Assembly: GCA_965220835.1 (NCBI GenBank)
Contig: OZ244842.1
Span: 186,001-250,000 of the forward strand
Origin: Azophilus sp965220835
GTDB lineage: Bacteria; Pseudomonadota; Gammaproteobacteria; Pseudomonadales; Azotimanducaceae
DNA: 64,000 nt
Reading direction: 5' to 3'
Shown here one piece after another: positions 1 through 8,418 of the stretch. Below the pieces are notes generated by a model. The model made no database searches and had not been told where the DNA came from. It saw only the letters and a list, made by a program, of their open reading frames with translations. The position numbers were made by a program, and so were the translations under genes. Position 1 is the first letter of the stretch, and each line of letters opens with the position of its first letter.

Positions 1-807
1 GCCGATGTGGTGGAACGCTCCACCACCGTGCCCGTAGTGCTCCTGTTCTGGGCCAACCAGTCCCCGCCCTCCACCGACGTCAAGCGCCAGTTGGAGCAAC
101 TGGTGGGCCAGTACGGGGGCAAGGTGCTGCTCGGCTTGGTGGACGTTGCTGCGGATCCCACCTTGGCCCAGCACTTGCGCGTGCAGGCTTTGCCCAGCCT
201 GCGGGTCATCGACAAGGGGCAGATCGTTCACCAGCTTGAAGGGCCGCAGCCGGAACAGGCGTTGCGGTCCCTGTTCGATCAGCTGACCATGTCCGCGGCC
301 GATGTGATCAAGGGCCAGCTCAGTCAGTATCTGGAGCAGAAGGACTTCACAAGCGCCTTGCGCTTTCTGCAGCAGGCCATTGCCGAAGAGCCCAACAACG
401 CGTCCTTTCGCATCGAGTTGGCCGATGTGCTGGCCCGGCAGGGCGAGCTGGACGAGGCCCGCAAGGCGCTGCAGACCGTGCCCGCCGACGCCCCGGAGCG
501 GGACCGGCCGGAAACCCGGCTGGCGCTGGCCGATGAAGCCGCCGCCCTGCCGCCGCGCGAGCAGTTGCTGCAAAAGCTCACCGATGCGCCAGACGACATC
601 GAAACCCAGCACCAGTTAGCCGTCGTGGAAGCCGCCGCCGAGAACTACGAGGCGGCCTTGGAAAGCGCCCTCAAGGTGCTGCAAACCGACCGCACCTACG
701 GCGACGACATCGGCCGCCTCACCATGATCCGCATCTTCACGGTACTCGGCAAAGGCAACGAACTGGCCAACGCCTACCGCCGGCGGATGTTCAACTTCAT
801 GCACTGA
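1..807 (+). CDS. CnoX/YbbN-like thioredoxin-TPR protein, 5' end outside window
   Basis: The frame is open from base 1, so the start lies upstream. The visible part has a thioredoxin fold (VVLLFWANQSPPS, then a beta strand and a cis-Pro segment ALPSLRV) followed by helical TPR-like repeats in the C-terminal two thirds. This is the architecture of the YbbN/CnoX co-chaperone, which protects unfolding clients and hands them to chaperones. The CxxC site is replaced by SPPS, so no dithiol redox activity is expected; E. coli YbbN also lacks a full CxxC. The assignment to CnoX is from architecture and length (about 270 residues visible, against about 284 in E. coli). Confidence 0.8.
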   Translation, partial: ADVVERSTTVPVVLLFWANQSPPSTDVKRQLEQLVGQYGGKVLLGLVDVAADPTLAQHLRVQALPSLRVIDKGQIVHQLEGPQPEQALRSLFDQLTMSAADVIKGQLSQYLEQKDFTSALRFLQQAIAEEPNNASFRIELADVLARQGELDEARKALQTVPADAPERDRPETRLALADEAAALPPREQLLQKLTDAPDDIETQHQLAVVEAAAENYEAALESALKVLQTDRTYGDDIGRLTMIRIFTVLGKGNELANAYRRRMFNFMH

Positions 808-827
808 TGGGCTGCGCGCGAGAACAC

Positions 828-833
828 AAGGAG
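828..833 (+). promoter_or_regulatory. Shine-Dalgarno AAGGAG that decides the glutamine synthetase start
   Basis: AAGGAG sits 7 nt before the ATC codon at 841. No ATG, GTG or TTG lies in the reading frame between the upstream in-frame stop at 805 and the TTG at 949. The position of this ribosome binding site therefore points to ATC 841 as the initiation codon. Confidence 0.6.
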
Positions 834-840
834 TGCGGCC

Positions 841-2205
841 ATCGAGACACTGAAGGAAAAGCTCGCTGACTACCGCCAGCGAGGCGCGCACCGGGTCAAG
901 ATTGGCCTGACGGACATTGATGGTGTCATTCGCGGCAAATACGTCAGCTTGGAGAAGTTTGCGTCGTTGATGGAGAAGGGCGGCGGCTTCTGCGACTGCG
1001 TGTTCGGCTGGGACGTGGACGACCAGCTCTATGACGAGGGCGACTACACGGGCTGGCATACCGGATTTCCCGATGCCGCCTACCGCTTGGTGGTGGACTC
1101 AGAGCGTTGGTTGGCTGACGAAGGCTGCCCCTACTTTGTGGGCGAGTTCGTCGGCGCCGATGGCGAGCCCCATCCGCTCTGTCCGCGCACGCGGCTCAAG
1201 GGCATGCTCGGCCGGATGGCGGAGCAGGGCCTCACGCTGATGTCCGGCTTCGAGTACGAGTTCTTTGTCTTCGAGGAAACGCCGCACAGCCTTCGGGAGA
1301 AGGGTTATAGAAACCTAAAGCCGCTGACGCCAGGCAACTTTGGCTACTCGATGCTGCGTGCCTCGGCGCAATCGGCGTTGTTCAACGAACTCATGGGCAC
1401 CTGCCGGGCCTTGCGGCTGGACCTTGAGGGCCTGCACTGCGAGACGGGCCCGGGCGTTTGGGAGGCGGCCTTGGCACCGGCGCCCGGCATCGAGGCAGCG
1501 GACCGTGCCAACCTGTTCAAGACCTTCGCCAAGGCGTTCTTCCACAAGCGTGGCCTGACCGCCACCTTCATGGCCAAGTGGTCGATGGACTATCCGGGGC
1601 AGAGCGGTCACTACCACTTCAGCCTGGTGGATGACCAAGGCGTCAACCGCTTCCGTGACGCGCAGGCCAAAGACGGCATGTCCGCCCTGCAGCGGTCGGC
1701 GGTAGCGGGCTTGGAGCGGCATCTCGGTGATGTCCTGGCGCTGCTGGCGCCCACCGTCAACAGCTACGCCCGGCTGGTCAAGGGCGCTTGGGCACCGACC
1801 GCGGCCACTTGGGGCGTGGAGAACCGCACGGCGGCCATTCGCGTGATCGGCGGCGGTGGGCCAAGCCAACGCATCGAGTGCCGCGTGTGCGGCGCGGACG
1901 CCAACCCCTATCTCGCGGCGGCGGCCACGCTGGCGGCCATGTGGCAGGGCGTGGAAGGCGAACTCACGCCCAGCCCGCCGGTGGCCGGCAACGCCTATGA
2001 CGTGGAGGACGCCCTGCCTCCGGAGCGGCGCTTCCCCGGCCAGCTGCGGGCGGCGGCGGACCGCTTGGACGGCGCAAGCCACGCCCGCCGCCTGCTTGGC
2101 GATGCCTTTGTGGACCACTTTGCCATGACCCGTCGCTGGGAGTGCCGCGAATACGACCGCCACGTCAACGACTGGCAGCTGGAACGCTACTTTGAAATCA
2201 TCTGA
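841..2205 (+). CDS. Glutamine synthetase-family ligase (type III / gamma-glutamylputrescine synthetase-like)
   Basis: Predicted ATP-dependent ligase joining glutamate (or a gamma-glutamyl acceptor) to ammonia or an amine. The N-terminal beta-grasp begins with VKIGLTDIDGVIRGKYVSL and the catalytic domain carries the GPGVWE, GHYHFS and NRTAAIR signatures. From 841 the product is 454 residues, normal for the family. A conventional start at TTG 949 would delete the conserved first beta strands, so a non-canonical ATC start (841) with a well-placed AAGGAG is favoured. A class I amidotransferase follows after 26 nt. This pairing occurs in polyamine and amino-acid catabolic loci, but the substrate cannot be told from sequence. 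Confidence 0.85.
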   Translation: METLKEKLADYRQRGAHRVKIGLTDIDGVIRGKYVSLEKFASLMEKGGGFCDCVFGWDVDDQLYDEGDYTGWHTGFPDAAYRLVVDSERWLADEGCPYFVGEFVGADGEPHPLCPRTRLKGMLGRMAEQGLTLMSGFEYEFFVFEETPHSLREKGYRNLKPLTPGNFGYSMLRASAQSALFNELMGTCRALRLDLEGLHCETGPGVWEAALAPAPGIEAADRANLFKTFAKAFFHKRGLTATFMAKWSMDYPGQSGHYHFSLVDDQGVNRFRDAQAKDGMSALQRSAVAGLERHLGDVLALLAPTVNSYARLVKGAWAPTAATWGVENRTAAIRVIGGGGPSQRIECRVCGADANPYLAAAATLAAMWQGVEGELTPSPPVAGNAYDVEDALPPERRFPGQLRAAADRLDGASHARRLLGDAFVDHFAMTRRWECREYDRHVNDWQLERYFEII

Positions 2206-2231
2206 GCACCGCTAACCGCCCGCAAGCCGTC

Positions 2232-2939
2232 ATGCGCATAGGCATTCTGCAGACCGACGCCGTGCTGCCCCGCTTTCAGCCGGACCACGGCGACTATCCG
2301 GGCATGTTCATGGCGCTGTTCGACGCCGCCGGCGGGGATAGGGCCTTGGCGTACCAGGTGATTGATGCCCAGGCCAGCGCCTTTCCCTCGCCGAACCACT
2401 GCGACTGCTACGTCATCACCGGCAGCCGCCACAGCGTGTATGACGACCTGCCCTGGATCGCAAGGCTCGCCACCTTCGTCGAGACCGCCCTTGATGCAGG
2501 CAAGCCGGTGGTCGGCATCTGCTTCGGCCACCAATTGATGGCCCACTTCTTCGGGGGGCGCACCGCTAAGGCGTCGGGGTGGGCGGTGGGCGTCCATGCC
2601 AGTGAACTGTTGGTGACGGAACCTTGGCTTGCGCCTGCCGTGGATGCGTTCAGCCTGCTGTCCAGCCATCAGGATCAAGTGACCGAACTGCCGCCCGGCG
2701 CCCGGCTGATTGCCAGCAATGATTTCTGCCCGTTGGCCGGGTTCACCCACGGCGACCAAGTGCTGACCTTTCAAGGCCACCCGGAGTTTCGCAAAGCCTA
2801 CTCCGAAGACCTGATGAACATGCGCCGGGACTTGCTTGGCGAGGACGTTTGGCGGGCCGGCATGGCCTCCTTGGAGGAGGAAACCCACGAGCACCTGGTG
2901 GGGCGCTGGATTCTCAACTTCTGCGCACGGGAGTGCTGA
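2232..2939 (+). CDS. Class I glutamine amidotransferase (GATase1)
   Basis: A 235-residue stand-alone triad-type glutaminase. The nucleophile Cys is in GICFGHQ (about residue 98) and the His/Glu pair in QGHPEF (about residue 184). The fold matches GMP-synthase-like GATase1 proteins that hydrolyse glutamine or a gamma-glutamyl amide. It lies 26 nt after the glutamine synthetase homologue and is probably cotranscribed with it, so it may hydrolyse a gamma-glutamylated intermediate as PuuD does, although PuuD is a distinct subgroup. The substrate is inferred only from context. Confidence 0.85.
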   Translation: MRIGILQTDAVLPRFQPDHGDYPGMFMALFDAAGGDRALAYQVIDAQASAFPSPNHCDCYVITGSRHSVYDDLPWIARLATFVETALDAGKPVVGICFGHQLMAHFFGGRTAKASGWAVGVHASELLVTEPWLAPAVDAFSLLSSHQDQVTELPPGARLIASNDFCPLAGFTHGDQVLTFQGHPEFRKAYSEDLMNMRRDLLGEDVWRAGMASLEEETHEHLVGRWILNFCAREC

Positions 2940-2945
2940 GCGCTC

Positions 2946-3647
2946 GTGGACCGGCCGCCACGTCTATTCGACCGCTTTCGCCGCCGGGCGGCGGAGGTCA
3001 CCCGCTCTCCGGATGAGCTGCGGCAGCTGTTGGGCGCCGCCTTGTCCAAGGCGGAGCGAGCGGGGCGGCTCTCCGCCCGCTTTGCGGCGGTCCGCGGCGA
3101 GCTCAACGCCTTCATCGGCCTACTCGGCGCTTGGGCGCGAGGCGACTACCGGGCCGTTTCCCCCAAGGCGTTGGTGATGGTGACGGCGGCCGTGCTCTAC
3201 TTCCTCGCGCCGTTGGACTGGGTGCCGGACTTCATACTGGGCTTGGGCTTGCTCGACGACGTGGCCGTCATTGGCTATGTCTTGGGCGCCGTTCGGGAGG
3301 AAATTGCCGCCTTCGAGCGCTGGCGCAGTGAGCAAGCCGAAGCGGAAGCGGCGCAACCTGACGGAGAGGGCGTGTCACCGAGCCGCGATAGCGCGTCAAT
3401 GGCGGGAAGCGGTGCGTCACCAGAAGGCGGGAGCGCTTTGCTCGGTGGCAACGACGACGCTTCACTAGCTAGGGAAAGTGCGTCACCACATGTCGGCCGC
3501 GCGTCAGGGCCCGGCAACGGCGCGTCGCCAGTTGGTGAAAGCGCTTTACTGGGTGGTGACGAAGACGCTTCATCAGATGGCGGGAGCGCGTCGCCTGACA
3601 AGAACCTCGATGGCCAGCCGCCACAACGCGAAGACGAAGGTCGTTAG
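2946..3647 (+). CDS. YkvA/DUF1232 membrane protein with repetitive low-complexity tail
   Basis: Starts with GTG six bases after the amidotransferase stop. Residues about 70-115 are the DUF1232 core, a hydrophobic segment with the diagnostic APLDWVPDFI motif, followed by a charged helix. The last 100 residues are Ser/Ala/Gly/Asp-rich and contain two near copies of a block ending SALLGG(N/D)(D/E)DAS. At DNA level the tail carries scattered GCGTCA-like words, which continue past the stop codon to about 3740. DUF1232 function is not established. The tail looks like a secondary repeat expansion rather than part of the domain. Confidence 0.75.
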   Translation: MDRPPRLFDRFRRRAAEVTRSPDELRQLLGAALSKAERAGRLSARFAAVRGELNAFIGLLGAWARGDYRAVSPKALVMVTAAVLYFLAPLDWVPDFILGLGLLDDVAVIGYVLGAVREEIAAFERWRSEQAEAEAAQPDGEGVSPSRDSASMAGSGASPEGGSALLGGNDDASLARESASPHVGRASGPGNGASPVGESALLGGDEDASSDGGSASPDKNLDGQPPQREDEGR

Positions 3648-3717
3648 CATGAATGACACCAGCACAGTGCATCGGCCCCTTTGGACGTGTCGTTCCAAGC
3701 GTCACTCGACAGGTCAC

Positions 3718-4602
3718 ATGACGCGTCATGTGACGCGTTTGCAGAACATCCGTAGAGGGCTGCTCATCCTCTTCTTGGCGCTCGCCAACACCGGCTGCGG
3801 CGTGGGTTTCCTGTACAACAACCTCGACCGCTTCGTGCGCTGGGAACTCGACAGCGTGCTGGACATGACCCCGGAGCAGAAAGCCTACTTCGAGACGGAG
3901 TTCGCTGACCTCTGGCGCTGGCACCGCGCCCACGAACTGCCGCGCTATGCCGACGACCTGGATCGCTGGGCCGGGCAAGTTGGCGACCCGGCGATGTCCG
4001 TGGACATCGACGAGCTGTTCATTACCGTGGAAGGCTGGTGGCTGCGCTTGGAGGCGAGGGGCACGCCGGTCGCGGCCGAGTTTCTGCGCAGTCTCGACGA
4101 CCAGCAGGTCAATGCTCTGGCCGAGGCCCTAGAGGAGTCCAATGCCGATTGGGAGAAGGAGGAGAAGGGCAAGCCCATCGAAGTGGTTCGCAAAGCCTGG
4201 CGCAAGGACTTCGAATCCATTCTCAAGCGCTTCACCGGGGCGCTCACGGAGGAGCAGCGGGCGGTCATCGCCGATGCGGCCGAACGCTACTTGCCGGAGC
4301 GGCAGCTTTGGGCGGACTACCGCCGCCGCTGGCAGCGGGAGCTGTTCAACTTGCTGGAGCGCCGCCACGACGCGGACCATTTCACGGCTGGCTTTGAGCG
4401 GTTGGTCAAAGACCAGAAGACCTACTACAGTGCGGAGTTCGCCGAAATCGAAGCGGCCAACGAAGCGCTGGTGAAGTCCACGTTGCTGGCCACACTCAAC
4501 CAAGCACCGCCCAAGCAGCGCGACCGCCTGCGCAACAACCTGACCGACCGGGCCGAGGAACTCCGAGCGCTGGCGCTGGCGGGAAGTGGGAAGGACGCCT
4601 AG
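3718..4602 (+). CDS. DUF6279 family lipoprotein
   Basis: ATG 3718 gives a short basic n-region, a hydrophobic core (LLILFLALA) and a Cys at about residue 27 (NTGC), which is a plausible lipobox. An upstream in-frame ATG at 3649 is possible but would leave a very long n-region. The mature part is helical and charged, with the family features YNNLDRFVRWELD near the N-terminus and WHRAHELPRYADDL. Family members are outer-membrane or periplasmic lipoproteins of unknown function found mainly in gammaproteobacteria. The gene follows the DUF1232 gene closely on the same strand. Confidence 0.75.
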   Translation: MTRHVTRLQNIRRGLLILFLALANTGCGVGFLYNNLDRFVRWELDSVLDMTPEQKAYFETEFADLWRWHRAHELPRYADDLDRWAGQVGDPAMSVDIDELFITVEGWWLRLEARGTPVAAEFLRSLDDQQVNALAEALEESNADWEKEEKGKPIEVVRKAWRKDFESILKRFTGALTEEQRAVIADAAERYLPERQLWADYRRRWQRELFNLLERRHDADHFTAGFERLVKDQKTYYSAEFAEIEAANEALVKSTLLATLNQAPPKQRDRLRNNLTDRAEELRALALAGSGKDA

Positions 4603-4758
4603 CCGCCTTATGTCCGACGCTGGTCACCTAAGGATGCCTAGCTCCCTGATGTGCGGCACTGGGCACGCCGCCCTGGTTTACTGGCCGCTTGCCGCTCGGT
4701 GGCCGCTATACTGAGCTGCACCGAATGCCAGTCGAACTGAGTTAAAGGGGGAAACACC
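4603..4758. other. Intergenic region, possible promoter
   Basis: A TATACT hexamer at 4707-4712 resembles a -10 box about 45 bases before the hydrolase start, but no well-spaced -35 box is evident. The stretch also holds repeated TGGCCGC words. Nothing else was recognised. Confidence 0.25.
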
Positions 4759-5655
4759 ATGTCCAGTCAGGAAATGCGCGCTGCCATCGAAGCCATGCGC
4801 GCTCAAGGGTCCTTTGTGGATGCCCATGCGGACGTGGCCACCATGCGCCGCAACATGGAGGAGGCGTTTGGGGTCACGCCGGTGCCCGAGGACGTGACCC
4901 ACTCCGACTTTGACGCGGGCGGCATCACCGCCCGCCATGTCAGTGTGCCGGGCGTGCGCGACGACCGGGGCGTGCTGTACTTCCACGGTGGCGGTTACGT
5001 CATCGGCTCGCTCAACACCCACACGGAGTTGATGGGCCGCATCGCCCGCGCTTGCCGGGCGCCCGTGCTGGGCATCGACTACCGGCTGGCGCCGGAGCAC
5101 CCTTTTCCGGCGGCGGTGGAGGATGCAGTGGCCAGCTATGACCGGCTGCAGGCCAACGGCATCAAGCCGCAGCAAATCGTGATCGCTGGGGATTCAGCCG
5201 GCGGCGGCCTCGCGCTGGCCTGCCTGCTGGCCTTGAAGGCCCAAGGCAAGCCGCAGCCGGCCGGGGCGGCGCTGCTCTCGCCGTGGACGGACCTCACCGG
5301 CAGCGGTGACAGCGTCGAGACACGGGCAGCAGCGGACCCAATGGTCACAGTTGAAGTGCTGCATCGCCTTGCCGCGCTCTACAGCGGTGGCGCCGACACT
5401 TCCGAGCCGGGCATCTCGCCACTCTTTGGCGACTTGAAAGGCTTGCCGCCGCTGCTGGTGCAGGTGGGTGACGCCGAATTGCTGCTGGACGATGCCACGC
5501 GTTTGGCTGAACGGGCCGAAGCGGTAGGTGTGGACGTTGATCTGCAGGTCGTTGAGGGCGCCTTCCACGTGTTCCAGTCGATGCCGGACCTGCCGGAGTC
5601 CACGGAAGCGCTGGCCAGCATTGGCGCCTTCTTTGATCGGGTGACCGGCGCATAG
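4759..5655 (+). CDS. Alpha/beta hydrolase, hormone-sensitive lipase (HSL) family esterase
   Basis: A 298-residue cytoplasmic carboxylesterase. The oxyanion-hole motif HGGGYV (about residue 76), the nucleophile elbow GDSAGGG (about residue 146), an acid residue in the VQVGDAELLLDDA region and the catalytic His in EGAFHVFQ (about residue 270) give a complete triad. The RDYRLAPEHPFPAA-type segment (here IDYRLAPEHPFPAA) is typical of HSL esterases. ATG 4759 is preceded by a purine-rich AAAGGGGGAAA. The natural ester substrate is unknown. Confidence 0.9.
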   Translation: MSSQEMRAAIEAMRAQGSFVDAHADVATMRRNMEEAFGVTPVPEDVTHSDFDAGGITARHVSVPGVRDDRGVLYFHGGGYVIGSLNTHTELMGRIARACRAPVLGIDYRLAPEHPFPAAVEDAVASYDRLQANGIKPQQIVIAGDSAGGGLALACLLALKAQGKPQPAGAALLSPWTDLTGSGDSVETRAAADPMVTVEVLHRLAALYSGGADTSEPGISPLFGDLKGLPPLLVQVGDAELLLDDATRLAERAEAVGVDVDLQVVEGAFHVFQSMPDLPESTEALASIGAFFDRVTGA

Positions 5656-5838
5656 GAGCCAGTGCGTGCGCAAGTCCCGAATGCGCATCTTTGCGGGCCT
5701 GGGTTGGGCCAAAGTCCGCATCGATTTGCAGCTCGCACAGCGCTTGATGCCGACCGCGGCCGGTTCGCCGAGATTGGTTGATGGGCCTGCACCTGTGGCA
5801 CACTGATCACGAAGTGGCATTTGGAGGGGAGGCGCACC

Positions 5839-6357
5839 GTGAACAAACCAACTGATCGAACCGTGTTTCAGAACGCTTGGGTGGTGGACGATGTGGAGGC
5901 GGCCTGCATGAAGTGGGTCAATGAAATGGGCGTTGGCCCCTTTTTCGTCACCGAGTACACCGATCAATTCAGCGACATGACCTACCGGGGCGAACCGGCC
6001 GAGCTGTCGATGTTCGTTGCCATCGCGCAAGCGGGGCCGGTGCAGATTGAGCTGATTCAGCCGACGGTGGAGCGCTGCGCCTACCGGGACAGCGTGCCGC
6101 CGGGCGCCATTGGCTTTCACCACATGTGCGTGTGGACCCACGACATCAACGCCGACACCGCCTATTTCGCGGGTCTCGGCTATGCCGCGGCCAATCGTGG
6201 CCGGGCCGGCGACATCGAGTTCGCCTACTACGACACCCGGCCGTTGATGGGCTGCATGCTGGAGGTGGTCACTCAGAGCCCCGGCATTGTGGAGCGGTTC
6301 GCCGCCATTGCCGCCGCTGCCGAAGGCTGGGACGGGCGGGAACCCATTCGAAGTTAG
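5839..6357 (+). CDS. VOC-family (glyoxalase/dioxygenase-fold) protein
   Basis: About 172 residues. GTG 5839 is chosen because GGAGGGGAGG lies at 5823-5832, 6 nt upstream. The pattern of two beta-alpha-beta3 halves fits the vicinal oxygen chelate fold: a first half with VVDDVEAACMKWVNEMGVGPFF and QIELIQP, and a second half with GFHHMCVWTHDI and CMLEVV. Likely metal ligands are the His and Glu positions (FHHM, IELIQP, LEVV). It resembles methylmalonyl-CoA epimerase and bleomycin-resistance-like proteins. The reaction cannot be assigned. Confidence 0.75.
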   Translation: MNKPTDRTVFQNAWVVDDVEAACMKWVNEMGVGPFFVTEYTDQFSDMTYRGEPAELSMFVAIAQAGPVQIELIQPTVERCAYRDSVPPGAIGFHHMCVWTHDINADTAYFAGLGYAAANRGRAGDIEFAYYDTRPLMGCMLEVVTQSPGIVERFAAIAAAAEGWDGREPIRS

Positions 6358-6404
6358 CGTCCGTTTCCGTACAATAGCTGCCCCCCATCCCGGAGCCCTT
6401 CGCC

Positions 6405-6668
6405 ATGGAACAGAACCAGGACGCCCAGCTGCGCGACGATGGCCGCTGCGAGTCCGCCTTGCAGGCCATCAAGGACGTGCTCTGGCGGTTCGAGGAGATG
6501 GGCGAGGGCACCTACAGCATCTACGACCTGCTCGGCTACCTGTTCGAGGACTTGGTGGAAGGCGGCTGCTGCGCGGCCTGCATCCACCAGACCTTGGTGG
6601 CCGTCTGCAAGGAGCAAGGCGCTGACTTGGAGGTGCATCGGCAGGATGGCGAAGTCGTCTACCACTGA
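6405..6668 (+). CDS. Small acidic hypothetical protein
   Basis: 87 residues beginning MEQNQDAQLRDDG. It is mostly helical and acidic, with a Cys-rich turn GGCCAACIHQ near residue 54 and a final strand VHRQDGEVVYH. TACAAT at about 6370 could be a -10 box. The gene stops 28 nt before the likely start of the AMP-ligase and is probably cotranscribed with it. No family recognised; the clustered cysteines could bind metal, but this is speculation. Confidence 0.5.
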   Translation: MEQNQDAQLRDDGRCESALQAIKDVLWRFEEMGEGTYSIYDLLGYLFEDLVEGGCCAACIHQTLVAVCKEQGADLEVHRQDGEVVYH

Positions 6669-6696
6669 GCGGCCAACGGCGCCAAGCGCCAAGCCG

Positions 6697-8418
6697 ATGG
6701 CAGAGGCCTCGCCGGGTGCAGCCATTGAGGGGTCCGATGGCCTTGCCCCGCGGCCAAAGTCTGCAGACGGGCCGGCCGCCGCACCGCCAGCCGCTGAACG
6801 GCCGGTGGCCGGCAACCTCTGCGAATTGCTGCTCAGCGCCGCCGAGCGTTTTCCCGGCCAGGATGCCTTGGTTTTTCCCGACTCTCGGTTGACTTACGCT
6901 GATCTCGCGGAGCGGGGCTTCGAGCGGGCGCGCAGCCTGATGGCATTGGGCGTCGAGCCGGGCGATCACGTGGGCATCCTCATGCCCAACTGCCCGGAAT
7001 ACATCGAGTTGCTGTTGGGCGCGGTTTTGGCCGGCGCCGTGGCCGTGCCCGTCAACGCCCGCTACAAGGCAGCGGAGCTGGCCTACGTGGTGGAGAATGC
7101 GGACCTCGTGGGCCTCATCACCTCAGACTTGGCATCGGAGTACGTGGACTTTGCCGGCTTGCTCGCAGAGGCCTTTCCGGATCTTGCCAGTGCGGCTGAT
7201 CCCCAAGCCCTGTCCATCGAGCAGGCGCCACAGCTGCGCTTCGTCACCTCCATCAGCGCGGGGACGCCGCCGGGGTTTGTGGCCTACAGCGTGTTCCGGG
7301 CCGCTGCGGAAGAGATTGCGGCGTCGTCGGTAAGCGCCAGAATTGCCGGCGTGAGCGGCACCCAAGCCGCCATCATGATGTACACCTCCGGCACCACGGC
7401 CAACCCCAAGGGCTGCCCCTTGGGCCACGCCGCCTTGGCGCACAACGGCGCCGCCATGAACCGGCAGCGTTACTTTCTGGGACCCCAGGACCGCTTGTGG
7501 GCGCCACTGCCCATGTTCCACATGGCCTCCATTCTGCCGTTGCTGTGCTGCTTCGATGCTGGGGCCGCGCTGCTCTCCATGAATCGGGTGGAGGCCGGGG
7601 CCGCCCTGGAAATGATGGAGCGCGAGCGCGCCACCGTTGCCTTTCCGGCGTTTCCCACCATCACCAACGCGCTGATTACCCATCCCCGGTTTCCCAGCAC
7701 GGACCTAAGCCGCCTGCGCCGCATCAACAACGTGGCCCCGCTGGAGATGCTGCGCCGCTTTCAGGACGCGTTCCCGCAGGCGGTGCAGACGGGCGCCTAC
7801 GGCCTCACCGAGACTTGCGGCGTGGTCTCCTACAACCATCCGGACGAAGACCTGGAGTCCCGGCTGACCACCTGCGGCGCACCCTTTGCAGGGGTTGAGG
7901 TGCGCATCGCCGACCCGGACAGCGGCGCTGCGCTGCCGGCCGGCGAGCGCGGGGAAATCTGGGTGCGGGGGTTCACCGTGTTCGACGGCTACTACAAGGC
8001 CCCGGAGAAGAACGCGGAGAGCTTCGTGGATGGCTGGTTCCGCACCGGCGACCTCGGCGCCCTGGATGAGGCCAACCGCATTTGCTACCACGGCCGCATC
8101 AAGGACATGCTCAAGGTGGGCGGCGAGAACGTGGCGGCGCTGGAGATCGAGTCCTTTCTGGCCACCCATCCGGCCGTGAAGCTCGCCGTGGTGATTGGCG
8201 TGCCTGATGAGCGGCTGCTGGAGGTTGCCGCCGCCTACATTGAACTCAACCCAGGTGCCGAGGCTACGGAGGCCGAGATCATCGATTTCTGCCGCGGCCG
8301 CATCGCCAGCTTCAAGGCGCCTCGGCACGTGCGCTTCGTCACTGAATGGCCCATGTCCTCAACCAAGATCCAGAAGTTCAAGCTGCAGGAGTGGTTCGAT
8401 GCCGAGCGCGGGTCTTGA
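6697..8418 (+). CDS. AMP-dependent acyl-CoA synthetase/ligase (ANL superfamily)
   Basis: Predicted to adenylate a carboxylic acid and transfer it to CoA. The A3 P-loop YTSGTTANPKG is at about residue 229; also visible are YGLTE (A5), the A7 motif WFRTGDLG, the hinge region GRIKDMLKVGGENV (A8), and the C-terminal catalytic Lys in STKIQKFKL (A10). Length of about 573 residues fits medium/long-chain or aryl acid ligases. ATG 6697 is the most plausible start because residues encoded further upstream are low-complexity and not conserved-looking; no strong ribosome binding site is visible. The stop overlaps the start of the FAD oxidase by 20 nt. The acid substrate is unknown. Confidence 0.85.
   Translation: MAEASPGAAIEGSDGLAPRPKSADGPAAAPPAAERPVAGNLCELLLSAAERFPGQDALVFPDSRLTYADLAERGFERARSLMALGVEPGDHVGILMPNCPEYIELLLGAVLAGAVAVPVNARYKAAELAYVVENADLVGLITSDLASEYVDFAGLLAEAFPDLASAADPQALSIEQAPQLRFVTSISAGTPPGFVAYSVFRAAAEEIAASSVSARIAGVSGTQAAIMMYTSGTTANPKGCPLGHAALAHNGAAMNRQRYFLGPQDRLWAPLPMFHMASILPLLCCFDAGAALLSMNRVEAGAALEMMERERATVAFPAFPTITNALITHPRFPSTDLSRLRRINNVAPLEMLRRFQDAFPQAVQTGAYGLTETCGVVSYNHPDEDLESRLTTCGAPFAGVEVRIADPDSGAALPAGERGEIWVRGFTVFDGYYKAPEKNAESFVDGWFRTGDLGALDEANRICYHGRIKDMLKVGGENVAALEIESFLATHPAVKLAVVIGVPDERLLEVAAAYIELNPGAEATEAEIIDFCRGRIASFKAPRHVRFVTEWPMSSTKIQKFKLQEWFDAERGS

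Noticed and set aside
1315..2163. 282-codon minus-strand frame
   Set aside because: Antisense shadow of the glutamine synthetase-like gene; no ribosome binding site or domain.
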